Positions 36,331 to 47,900 of a DNA stretch of 64,000 bases are shown in pieces (position 1 is the first letter of the stretch; each line of letters begins with the position of its first letter). This DNA is from Monarcha castaneiventris obscurior (lineage: Eukaryota; Chordata; Aves; Passeriformes; Monarchidae), in NCBI GenBank assembly GCA_026261815.1, contig JAMPIT010000269.1, forward strand, positions 1,054,001-1,118,000. The letters run 5' to 3'. Position numbers and translations under genes: made by a program. The notes below the pieces were generated by a model. The model was given only the letters and a program-made list of their open reading frames with translations. It did not search any database and had not been told where the DNA came from.

Positions 36331-37811
36331 AAGCAAAATGAGTAATGAAATAAGAAAACCCATGAGCAGATATCTGGTCATCAGATCACTGGTCAGATTG
36401 TCCAGTGAGCCAATGAGGAGGTGTGAGGGGAAATTATGATTACATAAATCAGTTAAGCAATTTCTCTGCTAAGAGGATGCTGCAGTTTGGTGAGAGGCTG
36501 TGAAATTCAAATGCACAGAGTGAATTCTCACTGCCCTTTGTGTCTCTGTGTCTCTGTAAACTCCTGAGACCCTAAAAAGGGACCTTGCAAGGTCCCACTG
36601 ACCACGTTCCCTGCAGTGACATCCAATCATCCCAAAAAGCTGCGGGATCTCCATCTCCTGTAGGACACGTGGTGGCTCAGAACACGGAGTGGTCTTGGCA
36701 GAGAAATCCGTGCTCAGCTGATTCCTGGGACCAAACTGCTGCTCTTGTGAAGGAGTTCATTGGCATTGCCAGCCCCTCAGCAGCTCCCACCCTGCAAAGC
36801 ACTGAAAGGAGTTGAACTCTGTGTCCAGAGTCTGTTAATTCTCACTGTGCTCTCACCTCCAGCTTTCCCCACAAAATCTGATTGCTTTCTGTTTCTTGCT
36901 GCTTTTTTCCCCGCTTTTCTTCCTGGTGGAACCACTGGGTTCTTCAGAGCAAAGAGGGGGAGAAAGGGAGGCAGGGAAGGAAATGGAAAGCATTAAAAGA
37001 GCCATGGAAAAAGATGTCAGGGAGATTTATGGGTCACAGAGAGGCTGCAGGTGGTGAGGAACTGCTGTGGCAGTAATTTATAGTCCCTGGCTGTGACAGA
37101 CTCCCAGACTGGGGATGAAACAGGTGCCATTAAACAGGAGCAGGTTATGGGCTGCTGCGGTAAACAGGAATCCTCTTATCACAGCTGCTGCACCCCTCAG
37201 CTGATCATTCCCTGGGAAATTAGCAGAGCTGGAGCCTTTTCCAGGTTCACTCTGGGGCCCTTTGAGTCAGGATTCCTCTGATCATTCACTGCACTGAACA
37301 GGTCTGTCTGAAGTGATAAAGGTGAGGCACAATAAAGGGCAGAATAAAGAACATTCTGGAGCTGGAATTCTGCTGGAGACCAGAGCTAAAGCCTCCGGGT
37401 TCTGTTCCAGCTCCAGCCTTTGTTTTCCTTGGATTCAGGGGGGTTATTTCTCTCTGCCTCTCCTCCCCTTGTCTGTCCAGTCCATGAATTCTCCAAGTGC
37501 CTGAGAGCAGAGGCTTTTCCTTGCAGCTCCAGGTGCCTGGGCTGCCTGAGCCTTCTATAAAATAACATTTCCTGAGGAGCCCGTGCTTCAGTTTGAAAGT
37601 GAGATGGTTCAGAGCATTAAAAGAAGGCATTAGAACAGTAGTGAGGGTTTGTGGGGAGCCAGGACGAGGCCTGACTGCGCTCCTGAGATCTCCTAATCAC
37701 TTCCCCAGGTTCTGGGTGGGGGGGGAGGGAGATGCTGCATTCATATTCAGGCACTCTCAAGCTTTACATTTGTCTTTCAATAAAGGCTGAATTTCAGAGC
37801 CTTTCACAACA
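36331..37811. other. Unique non-coding sequence, no gene seen
   Basis: No gene was recognised. A purine-rich low-complexity tract lies at about 36,945-36,985 and a short G-run at 37,716-37,729. The remaining sequence is ordinary. Confidence 0.58.
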
Positions 37812-38040
37812 CGCAATTACAGAAAAACAGAGCTGAAGGGAATCTCTGGAGGTCGCATGTTCAAAGGCAGCATCAGCCAGACTTGGCACTCCTCTCGTGT
37901 TTCTCTAATCTCTCCTTAAAAATCTCCAGTGGGAGAGAGATCCAACAGATTAAGCATTACTTGCTGGATATTGTATTCTGCTTTTTAACTACTCCAGCCA
38001 TTAGAACACGATTCCTAAAGTTTTTATCTTTACAAGTTTC
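37812..38040 (-). mobile_element. Old CR1-family LINE relic
   Basis: On the plus strand the sequence runs from a segment like CACAGAGCTGAAGGGAATCTCTGGAGGTC through CTTAAAAATCTCCAGTGGGA to TTTTTAACTACTCCAGCCATT and GATTCCTAAAGTTTTTA. This order (a 'tagggctggaagggacctc' type segment, then a 'ctccagtgatggagattccac' type segment, then 'taactacccttacagttag' and 'tttttcctaa') is that of the reverse-complemented 3' region of ancient CR1/L3-like LINEs in amniotes. Similarity is imperfect throughout, so the copy is old. The element is therefore on the minus strand, lacks any open reading frame and is incapable of movement. Edges are approximate. Confidence 0.6.
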
Positions 38041-39469
38041 AGCTCCTTCTCTAATTAATATTTCACCAGTGGCTCCTCAGCGTTCAGCAGGAGAGGGGCT
38101 GCAATTGCAGCTCCTGTCTCGTGCCTGCTCTGATAACTGAGGTGAGCGATGCCTTTGCTGCCTTTGTTCTTGCTGTTCTTCTGCAGTAGAGCAGAGCACT
38201 CGTGGTGCCAGTGCAGGAGCCCAAACTGCAGAATTCAAATTAAAATTCTTCCCCCATGGAGAAGGCAAGGCCCTGGCAGCGCTCCCCTGGCTCCCAAGCA
38301 ACCCATGGATCTCTCTGCATCCATGACAGCCCCTGCCTGGATACAGATAATAAATTCTCTGCTTTAAACTGGGGGTGTGCAATCGTTGACGGCTTGGTCA
38401 GGTCACGGATCACAGCGGGTGCTCTTCCTAACCCCTGGAAGCCACAGGGACATTCTGATCTCATTCTCTTCATCTCTTTCCTTTCTTCCTCCCTGTTCCC
38501 TCCCTTTCCATCTCCCCCTTGCCAGCCTGCAGCTCTCTTGTCCCAGCTATGGGAACGCCACCACGAAATCCCAAAGGTCTGAAATCCCCTCCAGGCCGCT
38601 GCTGCTTCTGAAGACCCTGTGGCTTCAGCACAATTATTTTTTCTCTCCTCTGTGGAGTTTAACAAACAAGTCCTCCCCGTGTCTTTGTTGCTTCCTCTCA
38701 GATAGCCAAGCGCAAGTCCCCAGCCACTGCAATTATTGGACTATTCCTGGAGAAGATTGCAGGAGTCTCCATGAAAGGGCTCCCTGCAGAAACTCACGCA
38801 GCCGGTGGCCAATTCCCCTTTAAATAAAAGGCACTTGGAGCAGTCAGGAGCTTAAAATAAGAGAAGGGAGAAGGAACAAACAGGATTCTGAGGAGCAGCA
38901 GGATGGTTTGCAGTGGTCAGGGACAGAGAGCCATGCTGAATTATTGGGGTAATTAGTCTTCATTAGCAAACTGGAGTAAATTATGTTATAGTGCCAGGTT
39001 GGGTGGACAGTTTGTGTTGGTTTTTTTTTAAAATCTGGGTGTTGCTCAGTTCAGAATAACACAAATCTTGGGTTTGAATGGGCTGCAGGTCAGGTCACAA
39101 CAAACCCAACTCACAAACCGGGTGAACACTCCAGGACAGGCGCAGTAAATGTTGGGGGAGCTGAAAGAACGGCCCAAAGGACCTGCTGTGAGCTGCATCA
39201 AACCAGGAAAATCCAGGCCAAGTTCCATTTTCCAGACCCCATTCACAGGCGGGAGGAACAAAGGACAAACTGCAGGGGTTCCTCCAGGTTTGTACCTCCC
39301 ACAGCTGGGACAGTCTGAGCTGGAAAATTTGCACTCTCTGTTCTCTGCAGCACCCACGCTCCCACCCCTTCTCCCAAAATTCCTGCAGCCTCTTTGGCTT
39401 CTCCTCCTTGCCTGGAAGCGTGACAGGCACAGAGCTGTGAAAGGGTTAATGAGCCCAGGCAAAGTTAAC
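38041..39469. other. Unique non-coding sequence, no gene seen
   Basis: No gene was recognised. A pyrimidine-rich tract spans about 38,453-38,523 (mostly CTTCC-like words). Frames on both strands near 38.2-38.8 and 39.0-39.5 kb overlap each other and look spurious. Confidence 0.58.
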
Positions 39470-39990
39470 AAGGGATGGGCAATAAATGGCTCCAGCTGTG
39501 TATAATTAACTGTAATACTGTGAAGTAAATGACTTTTATTGGCAAGCATGTCATAACTTCATTAAAAGTCATATTTACAGCCCTCTCACATGGAATGAGT
39601 ACTTGTGTAGTCTGCAATTTAATGAGCACTCATTTTCACCTTGTTTCAATTATTTTCCACCCACCCTTTGTCTCAGTGTGGGGAGCAGGAAGATAAAATA
39701 CAATGGGAGTGTAATTAAGGCTGGCACAGATTCTTTCAGGAAGTGTTTTTCTATTCCAGAACAATCACTTCTATTGCTTACTACTAATAATACTTTAATG
39801 TTTAAAATACATAGTTTTCCTCGGTCCCTAAAGGATTCTTTAAATAACATTATTAAAGAATGGCTGTGGGAAGGCTTTTCCCCAGCCCAGCACCCCCAGT
39901 TGCACACAAAAGCAGATTTGTATCACTTAGGAGCGGAATTTTGCCATTTAGCTCAATTACAAGTAAAGGATTTTGACTTTGGGAAGAAGG
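39470..39990. promoter_or_regulatory. Candidate conserved non-coding block
   Basis: AT-rich unique sequence with TATAATTAACTGTAATAC, TTCATTAAAAG, CAATTTAATGAGC, GTGTAATTAAGG and ACTAATAATACTTTAATG words. It extends about 500 bases before GC-rich sequence resumes at 40.0 kb. No repeat or exon accounts for it. It is a possible enhancer on composition alone. Confidence 0.27.
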
Positions 39991-40339
39991 GGTGCTGCAG
40001 GTGCCTGCCAGGGATATTCTGAGCGTCCCTTGGGAGCTGCTCCAAGCCCCAGGATGGAAGGAGCATTGTGGGACATGAATCCCTGGGCACTGGAAGTGAC
40101 ACGGACACAGCCAGGGAATAAACACCATTTATTTCTGGGGACCAGAGACGCTTTCAGCAGCTCCCAGGAAGCCTTGGCCTGGCAGTGTTGGTGTCCCTGT
40201 GCTCCACCAGGGAAGTTTCCCCACCCATTTTCCTTCCCCAGGCTCGGTGGTTGTGCACAGCCTCCTTTCCTAATGAAGATGCTCCCCTGCATGTTCGACA
40301 TCCTGGATAATGCTAGGGATGAAGTAATTGAAGGCAGCA

Positions 40340-40580
40340 GTGATTAATTCCTGAGATAAAATTCGTCCTCGGAACAATTGATTTCAATGCCAGAAATGCA
40401 CAAACTTCCCGATGGCAACACTTTCATGTAATTATTGTTATTAGTTCAAGCTTGTTTGGGGGAGGGAGGACATGAAAAAAAAAATCAATTACTTTGTATT
40501 TATCACTAATCTGTTATGATCACTTTAATACAGAGGAGTTATAACTCAGGGCATGGTTTTTCTAATTCGTGAGCTATTGG
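40340..40580. promoter_or_regulatory. Candidate conserved non-coding block
   Basis: A short AT-rich block with GGAACAATTGATTTC, GTAATTATTGTTATTAG and CAATTACTTTG words. The surroundings are GC-rich unique DNA with no gene. Confidence 0.2.
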
Positions 40581-40970
40581 AAAAGTTTACAGAAACTGTT
40601 GAGGCCTGAAGGAGCTGGATGTTGGGGCAGCTGTGGGAAGTTTCATTTTTAGTGCCCTGGTGTTCTCAAATCAGTGATGGACAGGGCTGGGGTCGAATTC
40701 TGGGCCTTTGAGTTCCCTGTGTGTCCAGAACTGTGATTACTGCACTCTTGTGCTGCTTCGGGCACTTGCTGGAGGCATCCAGAGGCAGCCTCATTTCTGC
40801 AAAGCCCTGGAAGTCAGGCTGTTGTTCAGGCAGTGAAAAGTAAAGTGCTGAAATCCCTGTCTGCTGGCCCATTTTACCAAACAGGCTCTGCTGCAGGAGT
40901 GAAGTTCTGGGAGAGGTGAAATCACCCACTCGAAGGGGTGGCTGTTGGTGAGAGCTGAAGGAAGCCACTC

Positions 40971-41026
40971 TGGCTGTTCTTGGAGAATCTCCTGTTCCTG
41001 GCTGTTCTGGGAAAATCTCCTGTTCC
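40971..41026. repeat. 28-bp direct tandem duplication
   Basis: Two adjacent 28-base copies beginning TGGCTGTTCT and ending ATCTCCTGTTCC, differing at two positions in the middle. Confidence 0.9.
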
Positions 41027-41254
41027 TGCGCTGGTAATCAGTATCCAAGTGCCAGAGGGTGCCAGCCTGCCCTGGGAGGGACCTGCTGTGCTCAGCCTCC
41101 AGGTGGCACAGAGCAGTTTGTGATGCCAGGAGGTGCAGTGATGGCTCCTGTCCCTGCCCTGTGGCTTGTTGTGTGGACCTGCAGTGTGACAGGCAGGGGC
41201 TGCCGTGGCTCTCCCAGTGCCCCAGAGGTGCAGCACACCCTGCTTTGCTTTTGG

Positions 41255-41353
41255 GGCTGGATGTCAGTCCCACACCCAGGGCTGGATTCAGCCCCACATC
41301 CAGGGCTGGATGCCAGCCCCACATCCAGGGCTGGATGTCAGCCCCACATCCAG
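41255..41353. repeat. 25-bp minisatellite, 4 copies
   Basis: The unit is close to GGCTGGATGTCAGCCCCACA plus TCCAG, with successive copies of 25, 24, 25 and 25 bases. The second copy lacks one base, so frames shift inside the array, which argues against a coding role. Confidence 0.93.
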
Positions 41354-43250
41354 GGCCACCCTTCCAGCCCTGCTCAGGCACTTGCAGCCCTCACTCCCGC
41401 TGTGACTGTGGGGATGTCTCCTCTGAATGAGGGATGTGTGTTATGATAGTAACAGGGCAGAAAATACACCCACAGGGCCTTCAGGAGCGCACAGAAATCA
41501 ATGCTGCTCTCAGGGCCATGAGCTCAGGAGCACAGCTAAGGCCACAGCCCTCAGTCCCGAACAGAATTTCCCCAGCAATGAAGATGAATCCCTTTTTATT
41601 GTGTGGATGAAATAACAACACGGCCATAAAGCATAAGAGAACAAGGGGAAGTTGACAAAGTGTGTCTTTGATTAATTGCCGTAATAGACTGCAGGTTGCT
41701 GACTGAGGATGTTTTTTCGGGGCTCATTTTTCAGTCTTTAAAATTTTAATGCACAAAGGGAAGACAAAGCAAGCCCAGCCAGTGCAACGCTGTGCACAGT
41801 TCACTGCACGGGGGTCACCCAGCAGAGCGGCCTGGAGGGCAGACCTGGAGTTCAGAGGGACAGGGATGGGCCAGGGCTCAGACCTGAGCTCTCAGAGCCA
41901 CCTGCAGCTCCTGGCCTCCCCTGGGGTACCCCTGGCTGCATCTAAATAAAGTCACACCTGAGCTGGGAGTTCTTGAAAAAGCAAGATCCATTCTTCATCT
42001 TCTTACTATTTCAGTCACCCCCCACTGAAATTTTCTTTGTCTTTGGAAGCCTGAGAAGCAGTAAATTATTGGGAACCTGCAGATGATGAAACTGAAGGGT
42101 GGGGAAGTGGAATTCAAGTCCTTGCAAACCCAGCCATGGGGTTCTCCAAAGAGCTCCTCCACTTCTGGCTCCAACAGGGACCGTGACACCCCAGAATCCA
42201 GAATGTCACACTGAGAACGTGATCCAGAGTGACTTCAGCTGCCAGAGGATCGGTGCTGCACACAGGGCTGAGCCCACGGAACCCTGCCTCCCCCAATTAG
42301 CCGAGCTAATTAGAGGAAGCAGCGCCAGTCATTAAATAAGTGTGGATTGCTCCTCAGCCAGGATGTGGCACGTGCATCCCCAAGGGAATCAGGAATGGGT
42401 CCCCAGGAGGGAGTTTCTCTGCTAAACTCTGCAGAGCCTGTTCCAAATGGAGCCTCCCAGACCTGTAAACTCCGAGCTCCAAGATGAGTAAAGAAAACGA
42501 AACCTGCTCAGCTCCCTGAATCCTTCCGTGGAGAGTCTGGAATTAAAGCACATCCCCCCTCCAGGTGCCAGCCCTGCAGTTTCAAGTGCGGCATCACTTG
42601 ATGCCTTGTTAAACTAAACCCCTCCTGCTCTGGGAGGGAGGCAGAGAAGGCACGGGTGGAAAAGGAGAATGCAGGGATAAGCTGAGGGGCAAAAACAACG
42701 CCCCAAAGTGCCCTCCTTGCTTTGTTGGAGCTCCAGAGGTATCCCCACATCCTGCCATGCTGGACTGACTCTTTGCTGCAGTTTTTGTACTTAATTATCT
42801 CACTTTTGATTGTGGCTCAGGGAGATGATGAACCAGACAAAGGGCTCAGTTTGTGCAATAAAGCAGCCCTGGAAGGGGAATCTGTCCTGGGACTCAGCAG
42901 AGCATAAAGCAGGGCTGAGTTCTCAGGCTTCCCCACTCTACTTGTCCTGAGAACTGGTTCTGTCTTTGGAGCTTCCCAATAAATTTTCACTTTCGAAATG
43001 GAAAATGGTCTCTAGCTCAGGCATTTGTTCCTTTAGATATGCTTCACAAGTTTTCTTCGCATCCAGGACGGTTGAAAATTGGATTAAAACCTCTTATGTC
43101 CCCGTGTTACAGCATTAGGCATGCTTAGCTTCCACTGGGAAGGAGGATGAGGGAAGCAGAAGGAAATCTCTTGAATTCTCACTGAAATTCATCAGCGTGG
43201 CTGTCCCAGGTCCAGACATCCCTGTAAAAAGACACCAGGATTCCCCTGGC

Positions 43251-43269
43251 CTGCCCTGCCCTGCCCTGC
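43251..43269. repeat. (CTGCC)n microsatellite
   Basis: About four CTGCC units in tandem, with no interruption. Confidence 0.9.
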
Positions 43270-44965
43270 ACACGGTGTTAATGCTCAGCTGCCTTCCCAC
43301 ACATCACAGCTCTTCCACGAACCCCAGCTGTTTCCAGTGAATTCCCCATTATCAGCAATTCTAGAGCATCTGAAATGCTTCAGAGGGATTCCTGCAAATT
43401 CAGCTTAATAGAATGGAGAAGGCTTCATTTGCTTTGGCTTTTTGGAGAGCCAGATTTTGCTTTCCATCCACTCTTTGTCCATGGAATGTCTGTGCTCGTG
43501 TCAGGAGTGGCACAAGTGCAATTCCCAATGCAGTGGCCACACAGGTGAAGCCCCAGACCAAGGACTGGTGAATTCTCCCCTCTGCATCACAGTTCCTGCA
43601 GTTTTTCCATAATTTATCCCCATGTTTAGCCACATGAAAGAATCCCTGGTTTGACTTTCACACGATGACACATTGCTGTTGTAATCAAATTGCCAGCACT
43701 CTCTGAGAGAGCGTTCCTGCAGCACCTCTTTAGACGTTTCATCATTACTCTTCATTTAAAATGTCAACTTTGTTCTGACAAATTTTGTGTGCCTGCTTTG
43801 AGAAGCTTTACAAGTGTCAGGAGGAGCGACGCAGGCTGCAGCTTTTGTCTCCTACGACAGCGAGCATGAAAGGTTCTTTTCTGTGGAGTGACTGGATTGA
43901 GCTGGAACTGCAAATTTGGGGCTGTTTCTGTACATCAGGATGGCTCCAAAGCAGCCTGGGGAGGGTTTTGCTGCAGTCAGGGTGGTTGGGTTCAGCCGTG
44001 GTGCCTCAGGTGTTGTTCTGTCCCCAGTCCCTCTGGCCTGGCACTGACTGCTTTGATTTACTGCCCACCTCAAACCTGTGGGGCCAGCAGGGCCCTGCCC
44101 TCAGGGACAGGGGCAAACTGGGACTGCTCTGCTCTGGGATGTTCCAGGGAAAGGAAAGGAAGCACCAAACCCTGGCAGGGAGGGAGCTGTGGGCACACAA
44201 TTTCTAATGTTTGGCTCCGTGGATTGGTCTTTTCTCCTGCAGCACCAGGCCATGGCTGGAGCCAGCAGTGGCCTCGTGGGCTCCTCGCTGAGCTAGTGCA
44301 GCCTGGCAAAACCCTGGAATTCAAGTTCCAGCCGGCCCCGAGGCAAGGAAGCCTCTGTGCCAGAGCTGTGGGAAGCTGGAGGTGAAAACCTCCCCCAGGA
44401 AGGGGAAGGAACAGCGGGTGAGGTTTCCCTGGGGTGGAGGTGACACCAGCGGTGTCTGTACAGGGGCTCTGTCCCAGGGCAAGGCTGAGCTCCCTCTGCA
44501 GCCACCAGAAGCTTCTGCTGGTCCTGTTCAGCCCTCTGGACACCCTTCCTGGGGTGTGGGGGGTGAGCGAGGTGCTCCCAGTTGGAGCTGCACTGGTACC
44601 AGTGAGGGAGGGACCCTTCCCCAGGCAGATGCAGACAAAGATCTGCGTGGAAGCTGTGACTTTAAAAACTGCCTCACATGTGAAGCCTCTCGTCCCCTGC
44701 TCTCCCCACGGACCTGCATTTCCAGCAGGGAGCTGCTGTAGACTACAAGAGCTTCCTGAGAGAAACAAACCAAAATGAGGAGTGATTTAAAAATCAGCGC
44801 CATTTCCTCAGCTTTTCTGGTCTGTCCCGGTTGCTGGCCCTCCAGGGAGAGCTGTGCTTTCTGATCTGTGCTAATACAAAATTCATATTTGTCTGGGCTA
44901 TTATGTGCAAAATAATGGGTAATCCCTCAGGCTGGAGTGAAAAGCCAAGTCAAATACTCCAGGAG

Positions 44966-44985
44966 ACCTTTCAATTTTGAAAGGT
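44966..44985. other. Perfect 9-bp inverted repeat with 2-base loop
   Basis: ACCTTTCAA and its exact inverted complement TTGAAAGGT flank TT. The dyad sits in an AT-rich unique stretch (about 44,860-45,030) that looks enhancer-like. The half site TCAAAG/CTTTGA resembles but does not match TCF/LEF sites. No function is known. Confidence 0.5.
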
Positions 44986-47900
44986 TTCACAAATAAGCGC
45001 AATACAAACATATAAAGGGATCCAATTATGTGTAAACAAGCTGCTCTTGCAGCCTCCTCCTCAGAAAACACAATTAGATCACCAGCAAGATTGCTTTTGG
45101 ATTACCTGGATTAGGCCTTGCATTCAGAGGCTTAGGAAGTACCTGGAATTGCATTTTTTCCTGTCTCTCAGTTGTAGAACTCAGTCACACAGGGCTGGGG
45201 GGTCCCTCCTGTGCAGAGGTACTGCCACTGCTGGGTCTCAGGTGTGGGCATTGCTGGGAGCAGATAAAATGTGGCTGCTGGTGATAAGGAAATGGTTAAT
45301 TCAGTTCCAACAAAGCCATGGAATGCTCGGCTTCCTGAGCCACCTGAAAGTTAATTAAAAGAGCACCACAGACATAGAGAAATGCAGAATTAAAGCTGTC
45401 CCCTTGTGATAAAGCACTGAGCTCACCAACTCTGCCACGGGGAGAGGGAGATACATCTCATTTTCTTTGCTCAAGGAGTGTCTGGATGCAGAGAAATCCC
45501 AGAGCGAGGGGTTTGGCTGGAGCCTTTCTCCATCAGCACTCACCAGGCCCAAACTCTGCCTCCAAACTGATGGATCCTCACTGATCTGTTGATAAAATCT
45601 GCCTGGATTTCAACATGAATTTTAAGAACAGGTCTGCAGGAGGGCTCTGACCTCCCTGACTGTGGCAGTATCCTGGCCCTGCCAAGGAATTCTCTGCTCT
45701 CGGGTGGGGGTGAGGTGGGGGCTGAGCTGATTCTGCCCCCTTTGGCCTGGGGTCCCATTTTATTCTCCTCATTTTGGCATCCTCACAAAAGCCGCTTTGT
45801 GGAGCTAAGAGGGAACCTGGTGAGTTCAGAATCACAGGCCAGGGGTGACTGATGTTGGGGGATTATGAAGAAAAAGATTATGAAAAAAAAATGACCTTTT
45901 CTTACAGGGACAGTGAAAATGAAGGTTGATTTTAATTTCTGTATTTGTCCTCTTGGCATTGTCCTGAGGACTATCCTGCCCACAGAGAAGCTAAGAATAG
46001 AAGTGGGAGGTGTGGGCTTGAGGAATAAGGCAGTAAATCAGAATTTTAATGCTATTAAAATCTATTGATTTTGTTGATTAATTATTGCTGGTGCTGATGG
46101 GAAGACCAGGCTCTCTAAGCCAGTTTAATTATTTTCCAGTTAATGTTAATCTCAGTTAATGAAAACTCTCCAAGCCAGAAAAGAGATGACACAAGGAATG
46201 ACTGTTATTCATGAGAGACTCTCTTAATCTATAAAACATCAAAGATGTCATTGCCAGCATCTTTGCTTTGCTTGTATTTTATTTTTTAAATGATCCAAAC
46301 ACTTTGTTCTCAGGCTCCTGATGAGTCAGGGTGTGACAGTTCAGGGGAGATCTGAACAGGAGCTGATGGAGCCTCCTGGAGAACCGGAGCTCAGTGGCTC
46401 AGGTGTCCCTGGACAGGGGCTTTGGGTAATTAATGGCCTGGGGTTCGTTAGGGTGGCTGCACAACCCCTGCATCAGGAGAGAGGGACTGGGCAGTGCCAT
46501 CCATGCTGGAGTGCTCGGGGAAGGGAGGGGTGGAGGGGAATCACAGCAGGATCTGCAGGGAAGCTCTGAAGCTGCCACAGTTCTGGTTTTGAATCTCTTC
46601 TGGCTTTTATGAGAACCTTCACCAGACTCTCTTGCATTTTGTTTTTTGCACAGAGACTGCTATGTTTGTGCAGCACCTTCTCAGCCAGAACAGCTGGGTT
46701 AGAAACTTCTCTTTGGAAGAAGAAATCAGTTAAAATAAGGCTGGTTTTGAGCACTCCTGGCAGATCTGTCATCTGCTCCTCAGCCCCGCTGACAAGTGAG
46801 TTATGCAGCAGGGCTGTGCAGGGCTCAGCCCATATTGCAGAGCAGCTGCTGGGCTGCCATCACTCAGGGAGTCCACACACACCCCTGGCAGCCCCTTCCC
46901 TGCAGCGATTTATGGGCAGCTCTCCTGGCAGAGCTGTGCTGGGAGGGCATCAATCCTGGACATGCATCAGTCCCACCTCTGCTTTACATATTTTTCCGAG
47001 TTCAGCTCTCCACCCCTCTCCACACACTGGATTTGTTCTGTGTTTCCCTTCCCAGCTCCAAGGCGATCAGGCTGATGCATTCCAGTATTTCCCCTGCAGC
47101 TCCCTGGTCCTGGCCTGTCCAGGTTTGGTTTGTCCCTAAATCCCCTGGCAGCGGTGGCATCCCCAGAAGGCAACCAGAGTTCTCCTGTTGCTGTTGTATC
47201 TCATTTCTGTGTCAACCCTGCCTTCAAATTGTTTGGCCCCTCTCCAGCTGCACTGTGCCAGGGAGCACCAATGTACACCCAAATATTACTGAGATGCAGC
47301 ACTGAACTGAGTCATCTCCACCAGAGGCAGGAATCAAAAATAACACAAACAACTTGACGAAGTTTTGATGAAGAGTTGCCCTGAGTTTCCCCGGAGACAT
47401 CACCCAGTGTGTGCCTGGCTCTGAGCTGTGTCCCCACCCTGGAGTCCCTCTGTGCCAACACTCAAAGCTGCAGTTCAACAGCCCGGCCTCCAGCTGATCT
47501 CAGGGATGGTTTTATCCCATCCATCTCCTGGCAAACCCCTCTCCTTTGCTGGAATGCATTAAACTATCAGCTCCTTCTCATTATGGATTTCTCATCGGGC
47601 TTTTGGCTCCAAATGAGCTCTGAGGCCAAGCACAGCTCCGATGGAGCTGCAGTTCCTTCCCTGCATGACGTGAAAAGAGCATCCCCTGTGCTCCAGCGTG
47701 AGGACAGGCCTGGCCTGGGGCAGCTCAGCAGCACAAGGCTGGGATTGCCCGGGCTGGGAGGGAAGAGCTCGGCTCTGCTAAAGCACAGCTGGGCTCAGGA
47801 TCTGCAGCAGGGCTGCTGAGATGAAAACACACTGACTGCAGCACGTTTAATATTCACCTTCTCCTCTTCCCCCCCAGAATCACCCAGTGGGGAATTCTCC

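Larger units (their letters stand above)
40581..44965. other. Unique non-coding sequence with small tandem repeats, no gene seen
   Basis: No exon could be supported. Two tandem repeats (40,971-41,026 and 41,255-41,353) and a short CTGCC array near 43.26 kb are listed separately. Long frames on both strands at 43.8-44.8 kb are mutually overlapping and have no recognised domain. Unique AT-richer sequence lies at 42.9-43.1 and 43.6-43.8 kb. Confidence 0.57.

Noticed and set aside
43785..44207. Protein-like start of a plus-strand frame rich in charged residues
   Set aside because: The charged stretch is short, the rest loses protein-like composition, and no domain is recognised.
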